64,000 nt of DNA from Leptotrichia hongkongensis. Lineage in GTDB: Bacteria > Fusobacteriota > Fusobacteriia > Fusobacteriales > Leptotrichiaceae. Numbering within the stretch: the first letter of the stretch is position 1; each line of letters begins with the position of its first letter. Below are positions 24,830 through 34,195 of the stretch, piece after piece. The notes beneath the pieces are model-generated. The model worked only from the letters and a program-made list of their open reading frames with translations. It was not told the origin of the DNA and did no database searches. The stretch is taken from NCBI RefSeq assembly GCF_041538065.1, contig NZ_JBGORW010000002.1, positions 124,001 through 188,000 on the forward strand, read 5' to 3'. The position numbers and the translations under genes are program-made.

Positions 24830-25519
24830 TTATTGATTTTTTAAATAAATACCATCATCATTTATTGCCCTTATAAATAAAACAATTTCTCCCTTAATTG
24901 GCTTTTCCTCCAACTTTTCTATAATTTCAGAAACATTTCCACGAATTATTTCTTCATAGATTTTGGTAAGTTCTCTTGTAATTACAACGTAACGTTCTCC
25001 TAGATATTCTTTTATATCTTTTAAAGTTTTTAAAATTCTGTTGGGGGATTCTAAAATTACAATTGTTCGTTCTTCTTCCTTTAATTTATTGAAAAGTGTC
25101 TGTCTACCTTTTTTCTTTGGTAAAAAGCCTTCGTATGCCATTCTTCGCATATCCAGCCCTGAAATACTTGCACCTGTTACAATTGATGAAGCTCCTGGTA
25201 TTCCAACAACTTTTATTTCAGCTTTTAAAATTTCATTTACTAACTCAAAGCCTGGATCTGAAATACACGGCGTTCCAGCATCTGTTACAAGTGCAATTTT
25301 TTTTTCATCTTTTAAAAGATTAATGATATTTGTAATTTGATGAAGTTTATTATGTTCATGGTATTGGTACACCGTTTTTTCGATTTCATAATGGGAAAGA
25401 AGTTTCTTAGTAACTCTTGTATCTTCTGCAAAAATATAATCAACTTCCTTCAAAACTTTTATTGCTCTAAAAGTTATGTCTTCTAAATTTCCAATTGGCG
25501 TACCAACAACATAAAACAT
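24830..25519 (-). CDS. rsmI: 16S rRNA (cytidine-1402 2'-O)-methyltransferase
   Basis: SAM-dependent tetrapyrrole-methylase fold enzyme that 2'-O-methylates C1402 in the decoding centre. VVGTPIGNLEDITFRAIKVL starts the protein, EDTRVTKKLL follows near 36, GTPCISDPG near 83, and PGASSIVTGASISG near 105. At 229 residues it lacks the extra C-terminal domain of the longer (about 280) versions; this short form is common in some phyla. ATG with AGGAGA site. Followed downstream by repeat copy C. Confidence 0.94.
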   Translation of the reverse strand: MFYVVGTPIGNLEDITFRAIKVLKEVDYIFAEDTRVTKKLLSHYEIEKTVYQYHEHNKLHQITNIINLLKDEKKIALVTDAGTPCISDPGFELVNEILKAEIKVVGIPGASSIVTGASISGLDMRRMAYEGFLPKKKGRQTLFNKLKEEERTIVILESPNRILKTLKDIKEYLGERYVVITRELTKIYEEIIRGNVSEIIEKLEEKPIKGEIVLFIRAINDDGIYLKNQ

Positions 25520-25563
25520 ATATATCTCCTAATTTTAATTTCTTTTATTAATTTTGATAACGG

Positions 25564-26880
25564 TTATTTTCTTTTTCCTGTTCCACTTATTTTTTTATTC
25601 ATTTCTTCAATTGCTCTTTTTAACTGAACATCTCCAGCTGAAATAATTTTAGCGGCTTCTTCTTTACCTTTATCTTTTATAATAATGTCTTCTATTTCTT
25701 TTTCTCTATTTTTTCTAGCTTGCTCACTGTCGTTTGCATACCCTTTTAATGCAAGCAGTTCTTCCATTTTTACTTCTATATCAGGCTCAATTCCCTTTTC
25801 ATGAATGTAGTTCCCTTTTGGTGTAAAGTATTGGGCAATAGTAAGTTTTATGGCATCTTCTGTTCTCAAAGGTATAACTTGCTGAACGATTCCTTTTCCA
25901 AATGTTTTTTCTCCAATGATTGTACCACGTTTGTAATCTTTAATTGCACCTGTAACAATTTCCGAAGCACTTGCACTTGCTTTATTTGTTAATACGATTA
26001 ATGGGAAATTACCTAGATTTTTTGAAGTTCTGTTATAATTTCTCTGTTGTCCATTTTTATATTTTAAGTAAACAATTAAATCTTCTTTTACAAAAAGTGA
26101 AGAAATATCCTGTGCTTCTTGTAATGAACCTCCTGGATTAGAACGTAAATCTAATATTAATCCTTTCATTCCTTTAGCTTGTAAATCTTTAATAGCTTTT
26201 TCAACTTCTGCTCCAACGTGATTTCCAAATCTTAAAAGGCTTACGTAACCAATGTTATTTTCAAGCATTTTGCTTTCAACCATTTCCAGTTTAATTTTAG
26301 CTCTTGTCAACGTAAATTTCATTGGCTCCTTTTTACCTTCCCTAACTACTTCTACATCGACTTTTGTTCCTTCCTTACCTTTCAGAAGTTTTACAGTTTC
26401 ATTTGCTGTAAGTGGAAGAATATCTTTTCCATCAACTTTTATAATTCTATCTTTTATTTTTATTCCTACTTTTTCAGCTGGACTTCCGATAAATGGTGAA
26501 ACAACTTCAAGAGCTTCCCCCTTTTTCTTGCTTATGCTCATTCCAACTCCAACATATTCTCCTTCCATATCTTCAGAAAAGTCTGCTAAATCAGCTTTAG
26601 ACAAGTATTCTGAATAAGGATCCTTCAGACTATTTACAACTCCTGCAACAGCTCCTTCATAAAGTTCCTTTTTGCTTGGAGTTTCTTCCTTTCCAACATA
26701 ATTGTTTTCAATAATATTTATTACATCCACAATTCTGTTTAGCTCTGTTGTGTCTTTTGAATATCCAGCACTTGTATTCTTGTCATTCCTTGTTGTTTTT
26801 ATTATAGTGGTAGCTGCAAATAAAGGCATGCTTACCAATATAAGTCCTAATACTGCCTGCATTATTTTGTTCTTTTTCAT
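25564..26880 (-). CDS. ctpA: carboxy-terminal processing serine protease (S41), periplasmic
   Basis: Signal/anchor segment (residues 6-25) exports it. A PDZ domain follows (GVGMSISKKKGEALEVVSP to VKLLKGKEGTKV). The S41 protease core has LRSNPGGSLQEAQDISSLF near 245, the catalytic Ser in TNKASASASEIVTGAIKDYK near 300 and the catalytic Lys in GEKTFGKGIVQ near 325. Length 438 fits CtpA/Prc-like enzymes that trim envelope proteins and wall hydrolases. ATG with AGGAGGA site. Confidence 0.94.
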   Translation of the reverse strand: MKKNKIMQAVLGLILVSMPLFAATTIIKTTRNDKNTSAGYSKDTTELNRIVDVINIIENNYVGKEETPSKKELYEGAVAGVVNSLKDPYSEYLSKADLADFSEDMEGEYVGVGMSISKKKGEALEVVSPFIGSPAEKVGIKIKDRIIKVDGKDILPLTANETVKLLKGKEGTKVDVEVVREGKKEPMKFTLTRAKIKLEMVESKMLENNIGYVSLLRFGNHVGAEVEKAIKDLQAKGMKGLILDLRSNPGGSLQEAQDISSLFVKEDLIVYLKYKNGQQRNYNRTSKNLGNFPLIVLTNKASASASEIVTGAIKDYKRGTIIGEKTFGKGIVQQVIPLRTEDAIKLTIAQYFTPKGNYIHEKGIEPDIEVKMEELLALKGYANDSEQARKNREKEIEDIIIKDKGKEEAAKIISAGDVQLKRAIEEMNKKISGTGKRK

Positions 26881-26988
26881 TTTTCCTCCTAATAATGTAT
26901 TTTAACAATTATAAAAATATATTTTTATAATAAATTTTGCATTTAATTTTAAACATGTATTTTGTTGTTTTTTTACTAAAACTGCTTT

Positions 26989-27726
26989 TTACGGAAATTT
27001 TAGCAACATTAAAAACTCCTTATTACCCTTTGCCCCTTTTATTGGAGAATCTTCAACGCCAATTAGCTCGTATCCATATTCTTTTGAAAAGTGAATTATT
27101 TTTTTTATGGCTTCATCGTGATATTCCTCATTTTCCACAACACCATTTCTTCCTATTTTTTCTCTTCCAACTTCGAATTGTGGCTTAACTAGCATTACAG
27201 CCTTTCCATCTTTAGCAAGAAACTTCTCAAAATAAGGAATAACTTTCGTTAGGGAAATAAAAGAGACATCTATTACAATAAAATCAACCTTTTGATTTTT
27301 AATATCTTCTTCTTTCAAGTCTTTTATATGCATTTCTTCAAGCGAGACTATCCTATCGTCATTTCTTAGTTTCCAATCAAGCTGATTTTTACCAACATCG
27401 ACACTATATACACGCTTTGCTCCACTTTGCAATGCGCAATCTGAAAATCCACCTGTAGACGCTCCAATATCAAGCACCAATTTATCACTAAAATCCAAAT
27501 TCCAAGTTTTTATGGCTTTTTCCAATTTTAGTCCACCACGGCTTACATATTTCAACTTATCTTTTATTCGGATATTCAGTTCACCGTTGTCTTTAAATAT
27601 TGTTCCAGCCTTTGTTACAACCTGGTCATTTACAATGACATTTCCCACCATTATTTCCCGTTTGGCTTTTTCCCTTGTTTCAAAAAATTCCCTTTCTACT
27701 AGGATTAAATCCAATCTTTTTTTCAT
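26989..27726 (-). CDS. tlyA: TlyA-family rRNA 2'-O-methyltransferase
   Basis: An S4 RNA-binding domain (RLDLILVEREFFETREKAKR) is followed by an FtsJ-like methyltransferase with SAM motif VLDIGASTGGFSDCAL near 85, and later SFISLTKVIPY and LVKPQFEVG. TlyA proteins methylate 16S C1409 and/or 23S C1920 and determine capreomycin sensitivity in mycobacteria. Length 245 is normal. No nearby haemolysin gene supports the older haemolysin label. Confidence 0.92.
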   Translation of the reverse strand: MKKRLDLILVEREFFETREKAKREIMVGNVIVNDQVVTKAGTIFKDNGELNIRIKDKLKYVSRGGLKLEKAIKTWNLDFSDKLVLDIGASTGGFSDCALQSGAKRVYSVDVGKNQLDWKLRNDDRIVSLEEMHIKDLKEEDIKNQKVDFIVIDVSFISLTKVIPYFEKFLAKDGKAVMLVKPQFEVGREKIGRNGVVENEEYHDEAIKKIIHFSKEYGYELIGVEDSPIKGAKGNKEFLMLLKFP

Positions 27727-28042
27727 TACTTTCTCTTTCTAGTTCTCTAAATAAAAGATAGTTCCTAATAATACTAATTTAAAGCCAAAAGTTATGTTGC
27801 TTTTACATTGCCTTTTTTCATTGGCTTAGCATCAAAAGGAATTTGAGTATATAATAAAACAAATCTCTTATTTTTCTATTTATTTTTTATTACTAAAATC
27901 ATATTTGCCAAAAATATAGTAAAACTACTCTATATTTAACAGCTTATATATTTAATAAATCTATTTATTCTACCATATTTTAAGCTATTTTTCAAATTTT
28001 TACAAAAAAATCACAGCTAAGTTAATAACTGCGATTTAATAT
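27727..28042. other. 316-base intergenic region
   Basis: AT-rich spacer between tlyA and the YuiD-family gene. It contains the terminator at its right end and an AAGCCAA...TTGGCTT inverted repeat with a 40-base loop near 27780-27830. No gene is visible. Confidence 0.55.
28001..28037 (-). terminator. rho-independent terminator after the YuiD-family gene
   Basis: Minus strand AAATCGCAG (28029-28037) pairs with CTGTGATTT (28008-28016), nine pairs with one G-U, followed by seven T. It lies a few bases beyond the stop at 28043. Confidence 0.8.
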
Positions 28043-28504
28043 TTATCCTAATATATAGCCTTTAAACAAAAGTCCAATCACAATTCCTAGAACACTTCCC
28101 CAAAATACTTCTACTGGCGTGTGTCCTAAAAGTTCTTTAAATTTTTCATTAATTATTTCTATGCCTTCATGATGTTCAATGGCATCTACTAGTGTATTTA
28201 GAGCTCTTGCATGTTTCCCTGCCTGTTGCCTCACTCCTGTTGCATCATACAAGACAATCCCAGCAAAAACCATTGAAATTGCAAATTCAACCGAACTAAA
28301 TCCTTTTAATAAAAATACACCTGTTACAAGGGAAACAACCGTCGAAGCGTGAGAACTTGGCATTCCGCCAGTTTGGATAAGTCTTGCCCACTGAGGTTTC
28401 TGTCCCTTGAATACAGGAAAAAAAACTTTGTAAAACTGTGCTAAAAAGCACGAAATTGCTGCAACATCAAGCAGTCTGTTTCCAAACAGTATTCCTCCAC
28501 TCAT
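28043..28504 (-). CDS. divergent PAP2-family membrane protein (DUF212, YuiD-like)
   Basis: Small membrane protein of 153 residues with the DUF212 hallmarks: QTGGMPSSHASTVVSLVTGV near 45, VLYDATGVRQQAGKHA near 85 and LGHTPVEVFWGSVLGI near 127. The Ser-His pair resembles the acid phosphatase (PAP2) motif, suggesting action on a lipid or small phosphate ester, but the substrate is unknown. It is the last gene of a run starting at the PBP2 gene; ATG has a GAGGAA site. A strong terminator follows. Confidence 0.9.
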   Translation of the reverse strand: MSGGILFGNRLLDVAAISCFLAQFYKVFFPVFKGQKPQWARLIQTGGMPSSHASTVVSLVTGVFLLKGFSSVEFAISMVFAGIVLYDATGVRQQAGKHARALNTLVDAIEHHEGIEIINEKFKELLGHTPVEVFWGSVLGIVIGLLFKGYILG

Positions 28505-28528
28505 TTATTTTTCCTCTATACTTTCTTT

Positions 28529-28864
28529 TTATTTTATTTTTTTACTTTTTTTAAACTCATTAAATTCAGGTGTAATTTTTGCATCCTTTTTATTTTTAGG
28601 CTTAAAAAATATTAGTACTTTTCCTATTTTATCTACAAAAACTGATTTTGTTTTCTGAGCAATTTCATCTCCCATTTCCCTATTAAATTCAATCGATGAA
28701 TTTTGCAATATTTTTACTTTTATTAATTCTCTTTTTTTCACAACTTCTGCAATTGACTTTAACACATTTTCATCAATTCCATCCTTTCCAATTCTTACAA
28801 TCGGATCCAAGTTATGTGCCAATTTCTTTAAAAAAGCTCTCTCTTTACTTGAAAGCTGTATCAT
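28529..28864 (-). CDS. yhbY: YhbY-family RNA-binding (CRM domain) protein
   Basis: The single CRM domain is recognisable: LSSKERAFLKKLAHNLDPIV then RIGKDGIDENVLKSI and VKILQNSS. These small proteins associate with pre-50S ribosomes. Length 111 fits, with a Lys-rich C-terminal tail. It starts one base after the RNase J stop, with its AATGGAGG site inside the end of that gene, so translation is coupled. Confidence 0.92.
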   Translation of the reverse strand: MIQLSSKERAFLKKLAHNLDPIVRIGKDGIDENVLKSIAEVVKKRELIKVKILQNSSIEFNREMGDEIAQKTKSVFVDKIGKVLIFFKPKNKKDAKITPEFNEFKKSKKIK

Positions 28865-28865
28865 T

Positions 28866-30737
28866 CTAAACCTCCATTATAATTGGTAAAATAATAGGCT
28901 CTCTATCTGTTTCTTTATTCAGGAACTCTCCTATTTTCGCTCTTATTCTCTGTTTAATCTTACCAATCTCTTTTATTCCTTCATTTTCCATGCTGCTAAG
29001 CTCCATCTTAATCAGCTCTTTTGTTTCTGATAATAAGCTTTCTGCATCTTTATTATACACAAAACCACGTGTTACAAGCTCAACTTGCTTATTAAACTTA
29101 CCGTTTCTGTATTGAGAAATCGAAATAATAACTATTCCGTCATCTGCTAGATTTTGTCTATCTTTTAATACAGCATTCCCAATATCCCCAATTCCAAATC
29201 CATCGATAAATGTCGCACCACTAGGAACTTTTCCTGCTGTTCTGAATTTAGTTTTCGACAATTCCAGTTTTGCTCCATTCTCTGATAAAATAACATTTTT
29301 TTCAGGTACTCCTACTGCAACTGCCAATTCCTTATGTTTTTTTATCATTGCATATTCTCCATGCACAGGAAGGAAAAATTTAGGTTTTACTAGATTTAAC
29401 ATAAGTTTCTGTTCTTCCTGGCATCCATGTCCTGATACATGAATTCCGATTCCTTTTTCAAATACAACATCTGCATTACGTTTCATAAGCTGATTTATAT
29501 TTTTAGTTGCCGCTTTTTCATTTCCAGGAATAGGTGTTGCTGAAATTACAACTGTATCTCCTTCTCTTAAAGAAATATGCTTATGTGTTCCATTTGCAAT
29601 TCTTGAAAGAGCTGCAAGCGGTTCTCCCTGTGTTCCAGTACACAAGATAAGTACTTTATTTGCTGGATAAGTTTCAACTTTATCAATGTCAATCATTATA
29701 TCTTTTGGTATTTTCAAATATCCAAGATTTGAACAGATTTCAAAGATTTTTACCATGCTTCTTCCGTCAATTGCAATTTTTCTTCCATGTTTTAATGCAA
29801 TATTTACGATTTGCTGTAATCTATGCACATGTGAAGCAAATGCAGCTAAAATAATTCTTCCATCAGCCTTTGCAAATTCATCTTTCAAGCTTTCCCCTAC
29901 TGTTCTTTCTGATGGTGTAAATCCAGGAATTTGTGCATTTGTACTATCTGACAGCAATAAATCTACACCTTCCTCACCTAACTGAGCCAATCTTCCAAAA
30001 TCAAATCCTTCTCCATCAACAGGCGTTAAGTCTACCTTAAAATCTCCAGAATGTAAAATCGTTGCTGCCGGAGTCTTTATACAAATTGCATAACAGTCTG
30101 CGATACTGTGTGTCACACTTATAAATTCAACTGTAAAATATTTTGAGACTTTTAAGATTGTTCTTCCGCTAATTACTTTTTCTTTTGGTAATTTTGCATC
30201 TTTTTTCTCAAATTTTGCTTTTGCAAGAGCAAGTGTCAGTCTTCCACCATACATTGGTATATTTTCTGTTCCTAATTTTTGGTAAAAATAAGGGATTGCT
30301 CCTATATGATCTTCATGTCCATGTGTCAAAAGTAACCCTTTTATTTTGTGTCTGTTTGATTCTAAATATGAAAAATCTGGAATTATAACATCTATTCCCA
30401 AATGTTCATCTTCTGGGAAAGTAAGTCCCGCATCCACTACAATAATTTCATCTTTATATTGAAAAGCTGTCATATTTTTCCCAACTTCCTCAATACCTCC
30501 AAGCGGAATTACATACATCTTTTCTTCTTTTCCATCCACTTCCTTGTCTATATGTCTATTCCTGTCATTTACTCTTGGAATATAACGTACTTCATTTTTT
30601 TCATCTAAATGTCTTCGATTCGTGTTTTTTCTTCTAAATCTTTTCATTCCAGATTTTATTTTATTAATATCTTCTTTTTTAGAAAAGTTTCTTTTAAAAG
30701 TTTGATTTCCAAACTCATTTTTTTCTTTTTCTGACAT
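28866..30737 (-). CDS. rnj: ribonuclease J with basic N-terminal extension
   Basis: Metallo-beta-lactamase/beta-CASP nuclease with 5'-3' exo- and endonuclease activity in mRNA decay and rRNA maturation. The metal site LTHGHEDHIGAIPYF is near residue 140, and HSGDFKVD near 230. The beta-CASP part has ILAAFASHVHRLQQI and ILCTGTQGEP; HVSGHGCQEE carries a later His ligand. About 70 residues precede the core MYVIPLGGIEEVGKN; they are Lys/Arg/Asn-rich (MKRFRRKNTNRRH). Helicobacter RNase J also has a long basic N-terminus. Strong AGGAGG site 12 bases before ATG. Confidence 0.95.
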   Translation of the reverse strand: MSEKEKNEFGNQTFKRNFSKKEDINKIKSGMKRFRRKNTNRRHLDEKNEVRYIPRVNDRNRHIDKEVDGKEEKMYVIPLGGIEEVGKNMTAFQYKDEIIVVDAGLTFPEDEHLGIDVIIPDFSYLESNRHKIKGLLLTHGHEDHIGAIPYFYQKLGTENIPMYGGRLTLALAKAKFEKKDAKLPKEKVISGRTILKVSKYFTVEFISVTHSIADCYAICIKTPAATILHSGDFKVDLTPVDGEGFDFGRLAQLGEEGVDLLLSDSTNAQIPGFTPSERTVGESLKDEFAKADGRIILAAFASHVHRLQQIVNIALKHGRKIAIDGRSMVKIFEICSNLGYLKIPKDIMIDIDKVETYPANKVLILCTGTQGEPLAALSRIANGTHKHISLREGDTVVISATPIPGNEKAATKNINQLMKRNADVVFEKGIGIHVSGHGCQEEQKLMLNLVKPKFFLPVHGEYAMIKKHKELAVAVGVPEKNVILSENGAKLELSKTKFRTAGKVPSGATFIDGFGIGDIGNAVLKDRQNLADDGIVIISISQYRNGKFNKQVELVTRGFVYNKDAESLLSETKELIKMELSSMENEGIKEIGKIKQRIRAKIGEFLNKETDREPIILPIIMEV

Positions 30738-30757
30738 TTAGTAAACACCTCCTTATT

Positions 30758-32725
30758 TTATCTTTTTGCTAAATTTTTATTATTTGCTTGCTGTTTTTTC
30801 TTTTCTTCTTCCTTTCTTTTTTTCTGCATTTCTGCTTGAGCTTTTTTTATAACATATTTATCTCTATATTTTAGTATGAATTTAAGAGCCATATTTCCAG
30901 AAGCTACTCCTCCATATCCTCCACCTTCTACAACGGACACAAATACAATTTGAGGATTATCTGATGGAAAATATCCTGCAATCCATGAGTGATTATCTAC
31001 AAATCCTGTATTTTGTGCAGTTCCTGTTTTTACAGAAACTGGATAGCCTCCAATTCTTAACAGTTTTGCAGTCCCTCCATAACCGCTTACAGGCAATCTT
31101 AAGGCATTTTGCATTAATTTTAAGTTTTTTGAACTTACATTTAGTTTTCTAACAACTTTTGGTGCATTATTTTCAACTTTTCCTGAATAAGTTACAAATC
31201 TGTCCACAACTGTAGGTTTTAACTGAACTCCATTATTTGCGATAGCCTGATAGGCAGAAGCAATTTGAATAGGAGTTGCAAGCACATAACCTTGTCCTAT
31301 CGACATATTTATCAAATCTCCAGGTAGCCATCGCTGATCCTGTTTCTTCTTAAATCTTTTTTTCTTCCATTCAGGGCTTGGTAAAGTTCCAGCTAGTTCT
31401 CCCGGAATATCAATTCCAGTTTTAGACCCTATTCCAAATTCTTTTGCATATTTTACTATCTTCTCTACTCCAGCTTTTTGAGAGAAAACATAATAATATG
31501 TATTTACAGATTGTTCAATAGATTTTGCAAAGTTAGTTACTCCATGTCCATATTTATGAGAATCTCTAAATATTAATTTCCCATATCGGTATTGTCCTGT
31601 TGAAGTTACTGTTGCATATGGTGAAATACCTGATTCTAAGATACCCATTCCAATTATCGCTTTAAAAGTAGATCCTGGAGGATAAAGTCCAGCAATACCT
31701 TTATTTACAAGTGGCTTAGCTTTTGAATTTACTAGTTCATTCCACTGATTGTCAGGTATTCTTGAACTCAATAAATTCAAACTGATTTCAGGATTACTTA
31801 CAAATGCAATAATTTTCCCAGTTTTTGCTTCCATTGCAATAAATACTCCACTTTTTCCTGTAAAGGCATCTGTCATATATTTTTGTAATTCCAAGTCAAG
31901 TGATAAATAGACATTTTTTCCAGCGACACTTTCAGTTGTTTCCATTTGTCTTATAACATTTCCTTTGGCATCAACTTCGACATTTTCCTTTCCGTCCTGA
32001 CCTTTCATTTCCTTATCATATGAACGCTCCACACCTTTTTTTCCAATCAAGTCACTATTTCTGTAACCTTCTTTTTCCAAATCCTTAAATTCCTTTTCAC
32101 TGATTGGTTTTACATACCCAATCACATGCGAAGCTAGAGAGTCTTCTGGATAATATCTCTTGTTATACTCTACAATGTCAATTCTATCATTATCAATTTT
32201 TTCAATTGCTCTTAATGCAACTTGTTTTTCTAAATCTTCAATAACAAGAATTCTTTTATCTGTTCCCATTCTTTGCTGCTTAAAAAATCTGTCAATTAAA
32301 TAATCAACTTGATAACCTGTTATCTGACTTATTTTGTTTATATCTCCTATTGTTTCCTTTATACGTTCTGCAACCGCTTTTCGTTCTTGTGAAAGTCTCG
32401 CATCTATCTGTTCTTGCGTCATATTCTTTACTTCTTTTAATAATGCTACATCTTTAGGGCTTAATGGTTGCGTATGAGAATGAATTACTTGATAACCTGT
32501 TGTATTTTTTGCAAGTAATTTTCCTTCTCTATCGTAAATTTCTCCACGTGTAGCCTTTATTACATTGGTTCTAATTCTATTTTGTAACGCCTGTTCCGCA
32601 TACTGAGATGCATCTAATACCTGTAATGTAAACAATCGTGCTACCAACAGTAAAAAAACTGCTCCTACAAGAACAAGAAAAACTATAAATCGTACATTTT
32701 TTTCTTTTTTATCTAATTCTCTCAT
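30758..32725 (-). CDS. mrdA: penicillin-binding protein 2 (elongation transpeptidase)
   Basis: Class B PBP cross-linking peptidoglycan during cell elongation. A single N-terminal membrane helix (VFLVLVGAVFLLLVARLF) is followed by the pedestal domain. The transpeptidase carries the SxxK motif in YPPGSTFKAIIGMG, SxN in SIEQSVNTYYY and KTG in VKTGTAQNTG. The C-terminus is a basic, Gln/Lys-rich tail. The frame opens five codons earlier, but the AGAGGA site lies inside those codons and fits ATG at 32723-32725 starting MRELDKKEKNV. The usual mreC/mreD/rodA neighbours are not adjacent. Confidence 0.94.
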   Translation of the reverse strand: MRELDKKEKNVRFIVFLVLVGAVFLLLVARLFTLQVLDASQYAEQALQNRIRTNVIKATRGEIYDREGKLLAKNTTGYQVIHSHTQPLSPKDVALLKEVKNMTQEQIDARLSQERKAVAERIKETIGDINKISQITGYQVDYLIDRFFKQQRMGTDKRILVIEDLEKQVALRAIEKIDNDRIDIVEYNKRYYPEDSLASHVIGYVKPISEKEFKDLEKEGYRNSDLIGKKGVERSYDKEMKGQDGKENVEVDAKGNVIRQMETTESVAGKNVYLSLDLELQKYMTDAFTGKSGVFIAMEAKTGKIIAFVSNPEISLNLLSSRIPDNQWNELVNSKAKPLVNKGIAGLYPPGSTFKAIIGMGILESGISPYATVTSTGQYRYGKLIFRDSHKYGHGVTNFAKSIEQSVNTYYYVFSQKAGVEKIVKYAKEFGIGSKTGIDIPGELAGTLPSPEWKKKRFKKKQDQRWLPGDLINMSIGQGYVLATPIQIASAYQAIANNGVQLKPTVVDRFVTYSGKVENNAPKVVRKLNVSSKNLKLMQNALRLPVSGYGGTAKLLRIGGYPVSVKTGTAQNTGFVDNHSWIAGYFPSDNPQIVFVSVVEGGGYGGVASGNMALKFILKYRDKYVIKKAQAEMQKKRKEEEKKKQQANNKNLAKR

Positions 32726-32802
32726 AATTTTCCTCTTCATATTTTATTGCATTTTTCCTCAATTAAACTTCCAAAAACATATTATTTCAGTAAAATAGGT
32801 AT

Positions 32803-33168
32803 CTATTCCCCATCGTTTTTGCCAATTTCTCTATCTTTTTCATTTACCCCATTATAAAAATCATCTAATCTGTAGTATTCTCTTGCATCCTTGCTAAACA
32901 CACTAATAATCAAATCTCCAGCATCAATTAAAACCCAGTTTGCCTCATCAAGCCCTTCCACACTTTTCACATTCTCAAGACTTTTCTTTATATCAGTTGC
33001 TATTGCCTCAATATTTCTAGAAGAACTACCTGTACATAAAATTGAATAATCAAAAAATGGAGATTTTCCTCTCATATCATATATCTTTATATCCTGTGCT
33101 TTCTTATCTTCCATAATATTAACTATCTCTTGAACTTCTTTTTCATAATTATTATTTATTTCACTCAT
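32803..33168 (-). CDS. rsfS: ribosome silencing factor RsfS
   Basis: Binds ribosomal protein L14 and blocks subunit joining on starvation (DUF143). Motifs: DKKAQDIKIYDMRGKSPFFD, YSILCTGSSSRNIEAIATDI and EGLDEANWVLIDAGDLIISV. Length 121 is normal; the tail has an acidic/Asn-rich ending. It stands about 77 bases upstream of mrdA on the same strand without the common nadD partner. Confidence 0.95.
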   Translation of the reverse strand: MSEINNNYEKEVQEIVNIMEDKKAQDIKIYDMRGKSPFFDYSILCTGSSSRNIEAIATDIKKSLENVKSVEGLDEANWVLIDAGDLIISVFSKDAREYYRLDDFYNGVNEKDREIGKNDGE

Positions 33169-33353
33169 TCTAAAAATTCCCTTTCTTTTTATATTATTTT
33201 TTATTTATAAAATCTATTTCAATTTTTTATTTTAAAATTTTTTATTTATCAAAATTTTACAAAAAAATTATTACGATACCACTACTAAGGTATATTATAT
33301 TATATATTTGACTAATTTTCAATTTATTTCTCAATTTTTAGCAAAATAAAAAA

Positions 33354-34067
33354 TTATATATAAAAATTGGCAATAATGCCACACACCACAATTGCCGCAG
33401 TTTCTGCTCTTAAAATACGTTTTCCTAGACTAATTTCTATTGCTTTATTTTCTTTTAAAAAATTAACTTCCTCTTGGGTAATCCCACCTTCTGGACCAAT
33501 TATGTATAAAATATTTTCATCTTCTTTTTTTATTATTTCTGGCAAAGATTTTGATTCATCGCTATTTTCATAAGCAAATATTATTTTATCATATTTAGAA
33601 TAATCAATTTCTGCAAGTTTTTTCACAGGTGTAATTTCAGTAAATTTTATTCCTCTGCACTGTTTTAATGTTTCTCTTACAACTACGTCCCATTTTTCTT
33701 TTTTTTCATTAATTTTTACAACAACTCGTTCAGTTTTTAAGGGAATTATGCTATTTACACCAATTTCCGTAAGCTTCTGTATTGCCAGATTCATTTTATC
33801 ATTTTTCAAAATTCCCATTGCAACATCAATATTTACATTTAAAGAGTAGCTGTCTTCTTTTTTTTCCGATATTTTTACAGCAACTTCCTTTTTTGAGATT
33901 TCAATAATTTTTGTAAAATATTCATATTCACCATCAATTATCCGTAATTCATCGCCTATATTTAGACGATAAACATTTTGAATATGATTGCAGTCTGATT
34001 TATCTTTTATCAAAATCTTTTCATTATTTTCATCAATATTTTCTTTTTCCGCTATTACTGTCAACAA
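33354..34067 (-). CDS. rsmE: 16S rRNA (uracil-1498 N3)-methyltransferase
   Basis: SPOUT-class methyltransferase. MNLAIQKLTEIGVNSIIPLK near residue 95, then the knot region LYIIGPEGGITQEEVNFL near 193 and SLGKRILRAETAAIV are typical. Length 237 fits. The first codon appears to be TTG (34065-34067 or the next TTG), preceded by GAGGTG about ten bases upstream; no ATG is available. The gap to rsfS (33169-33353) is AT-rich. Confidence 0.93.
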   Translation of the reverse strand: MLTVIAEKENIDENNEKILIKDKSDCNHIQNVYRLNIGDELRIIDGEYEYFTKIIEISKKEVAVKISEKKEDSYSLNVNIDVAMGILKNDKMNLAIQKLTEIGVNSIIPLKTERVVVKINEKKEKWDVVVRETLKQCRGIKFTEITPVKKLAEIDYSKYDKIIFAYENSDESKSLPEIIKKEDENILYIIGPEGGITQEEVNFLKENKAIEISLGKRILRAETAAIVVCGIIANFYI

Positions 34068-34195
34068 CAGTTTTTCACCTCATTTTTTTACTTTTTATCA
34101 TATTTTAGCCCTATCTACATAAAAATTTTAAAGATTTGAGCAGGCAAAAATAATCATAAATTTTAAGTCTTGTTTCAAAATAATATTATCACATT

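Noticed and set aside
26989..27726. TlyA as a haemolysin
   Set aside because: S4 plus FtsJ domains and the SAM motif fit an rRNA methyltransferase; the haemolysin label is historical.
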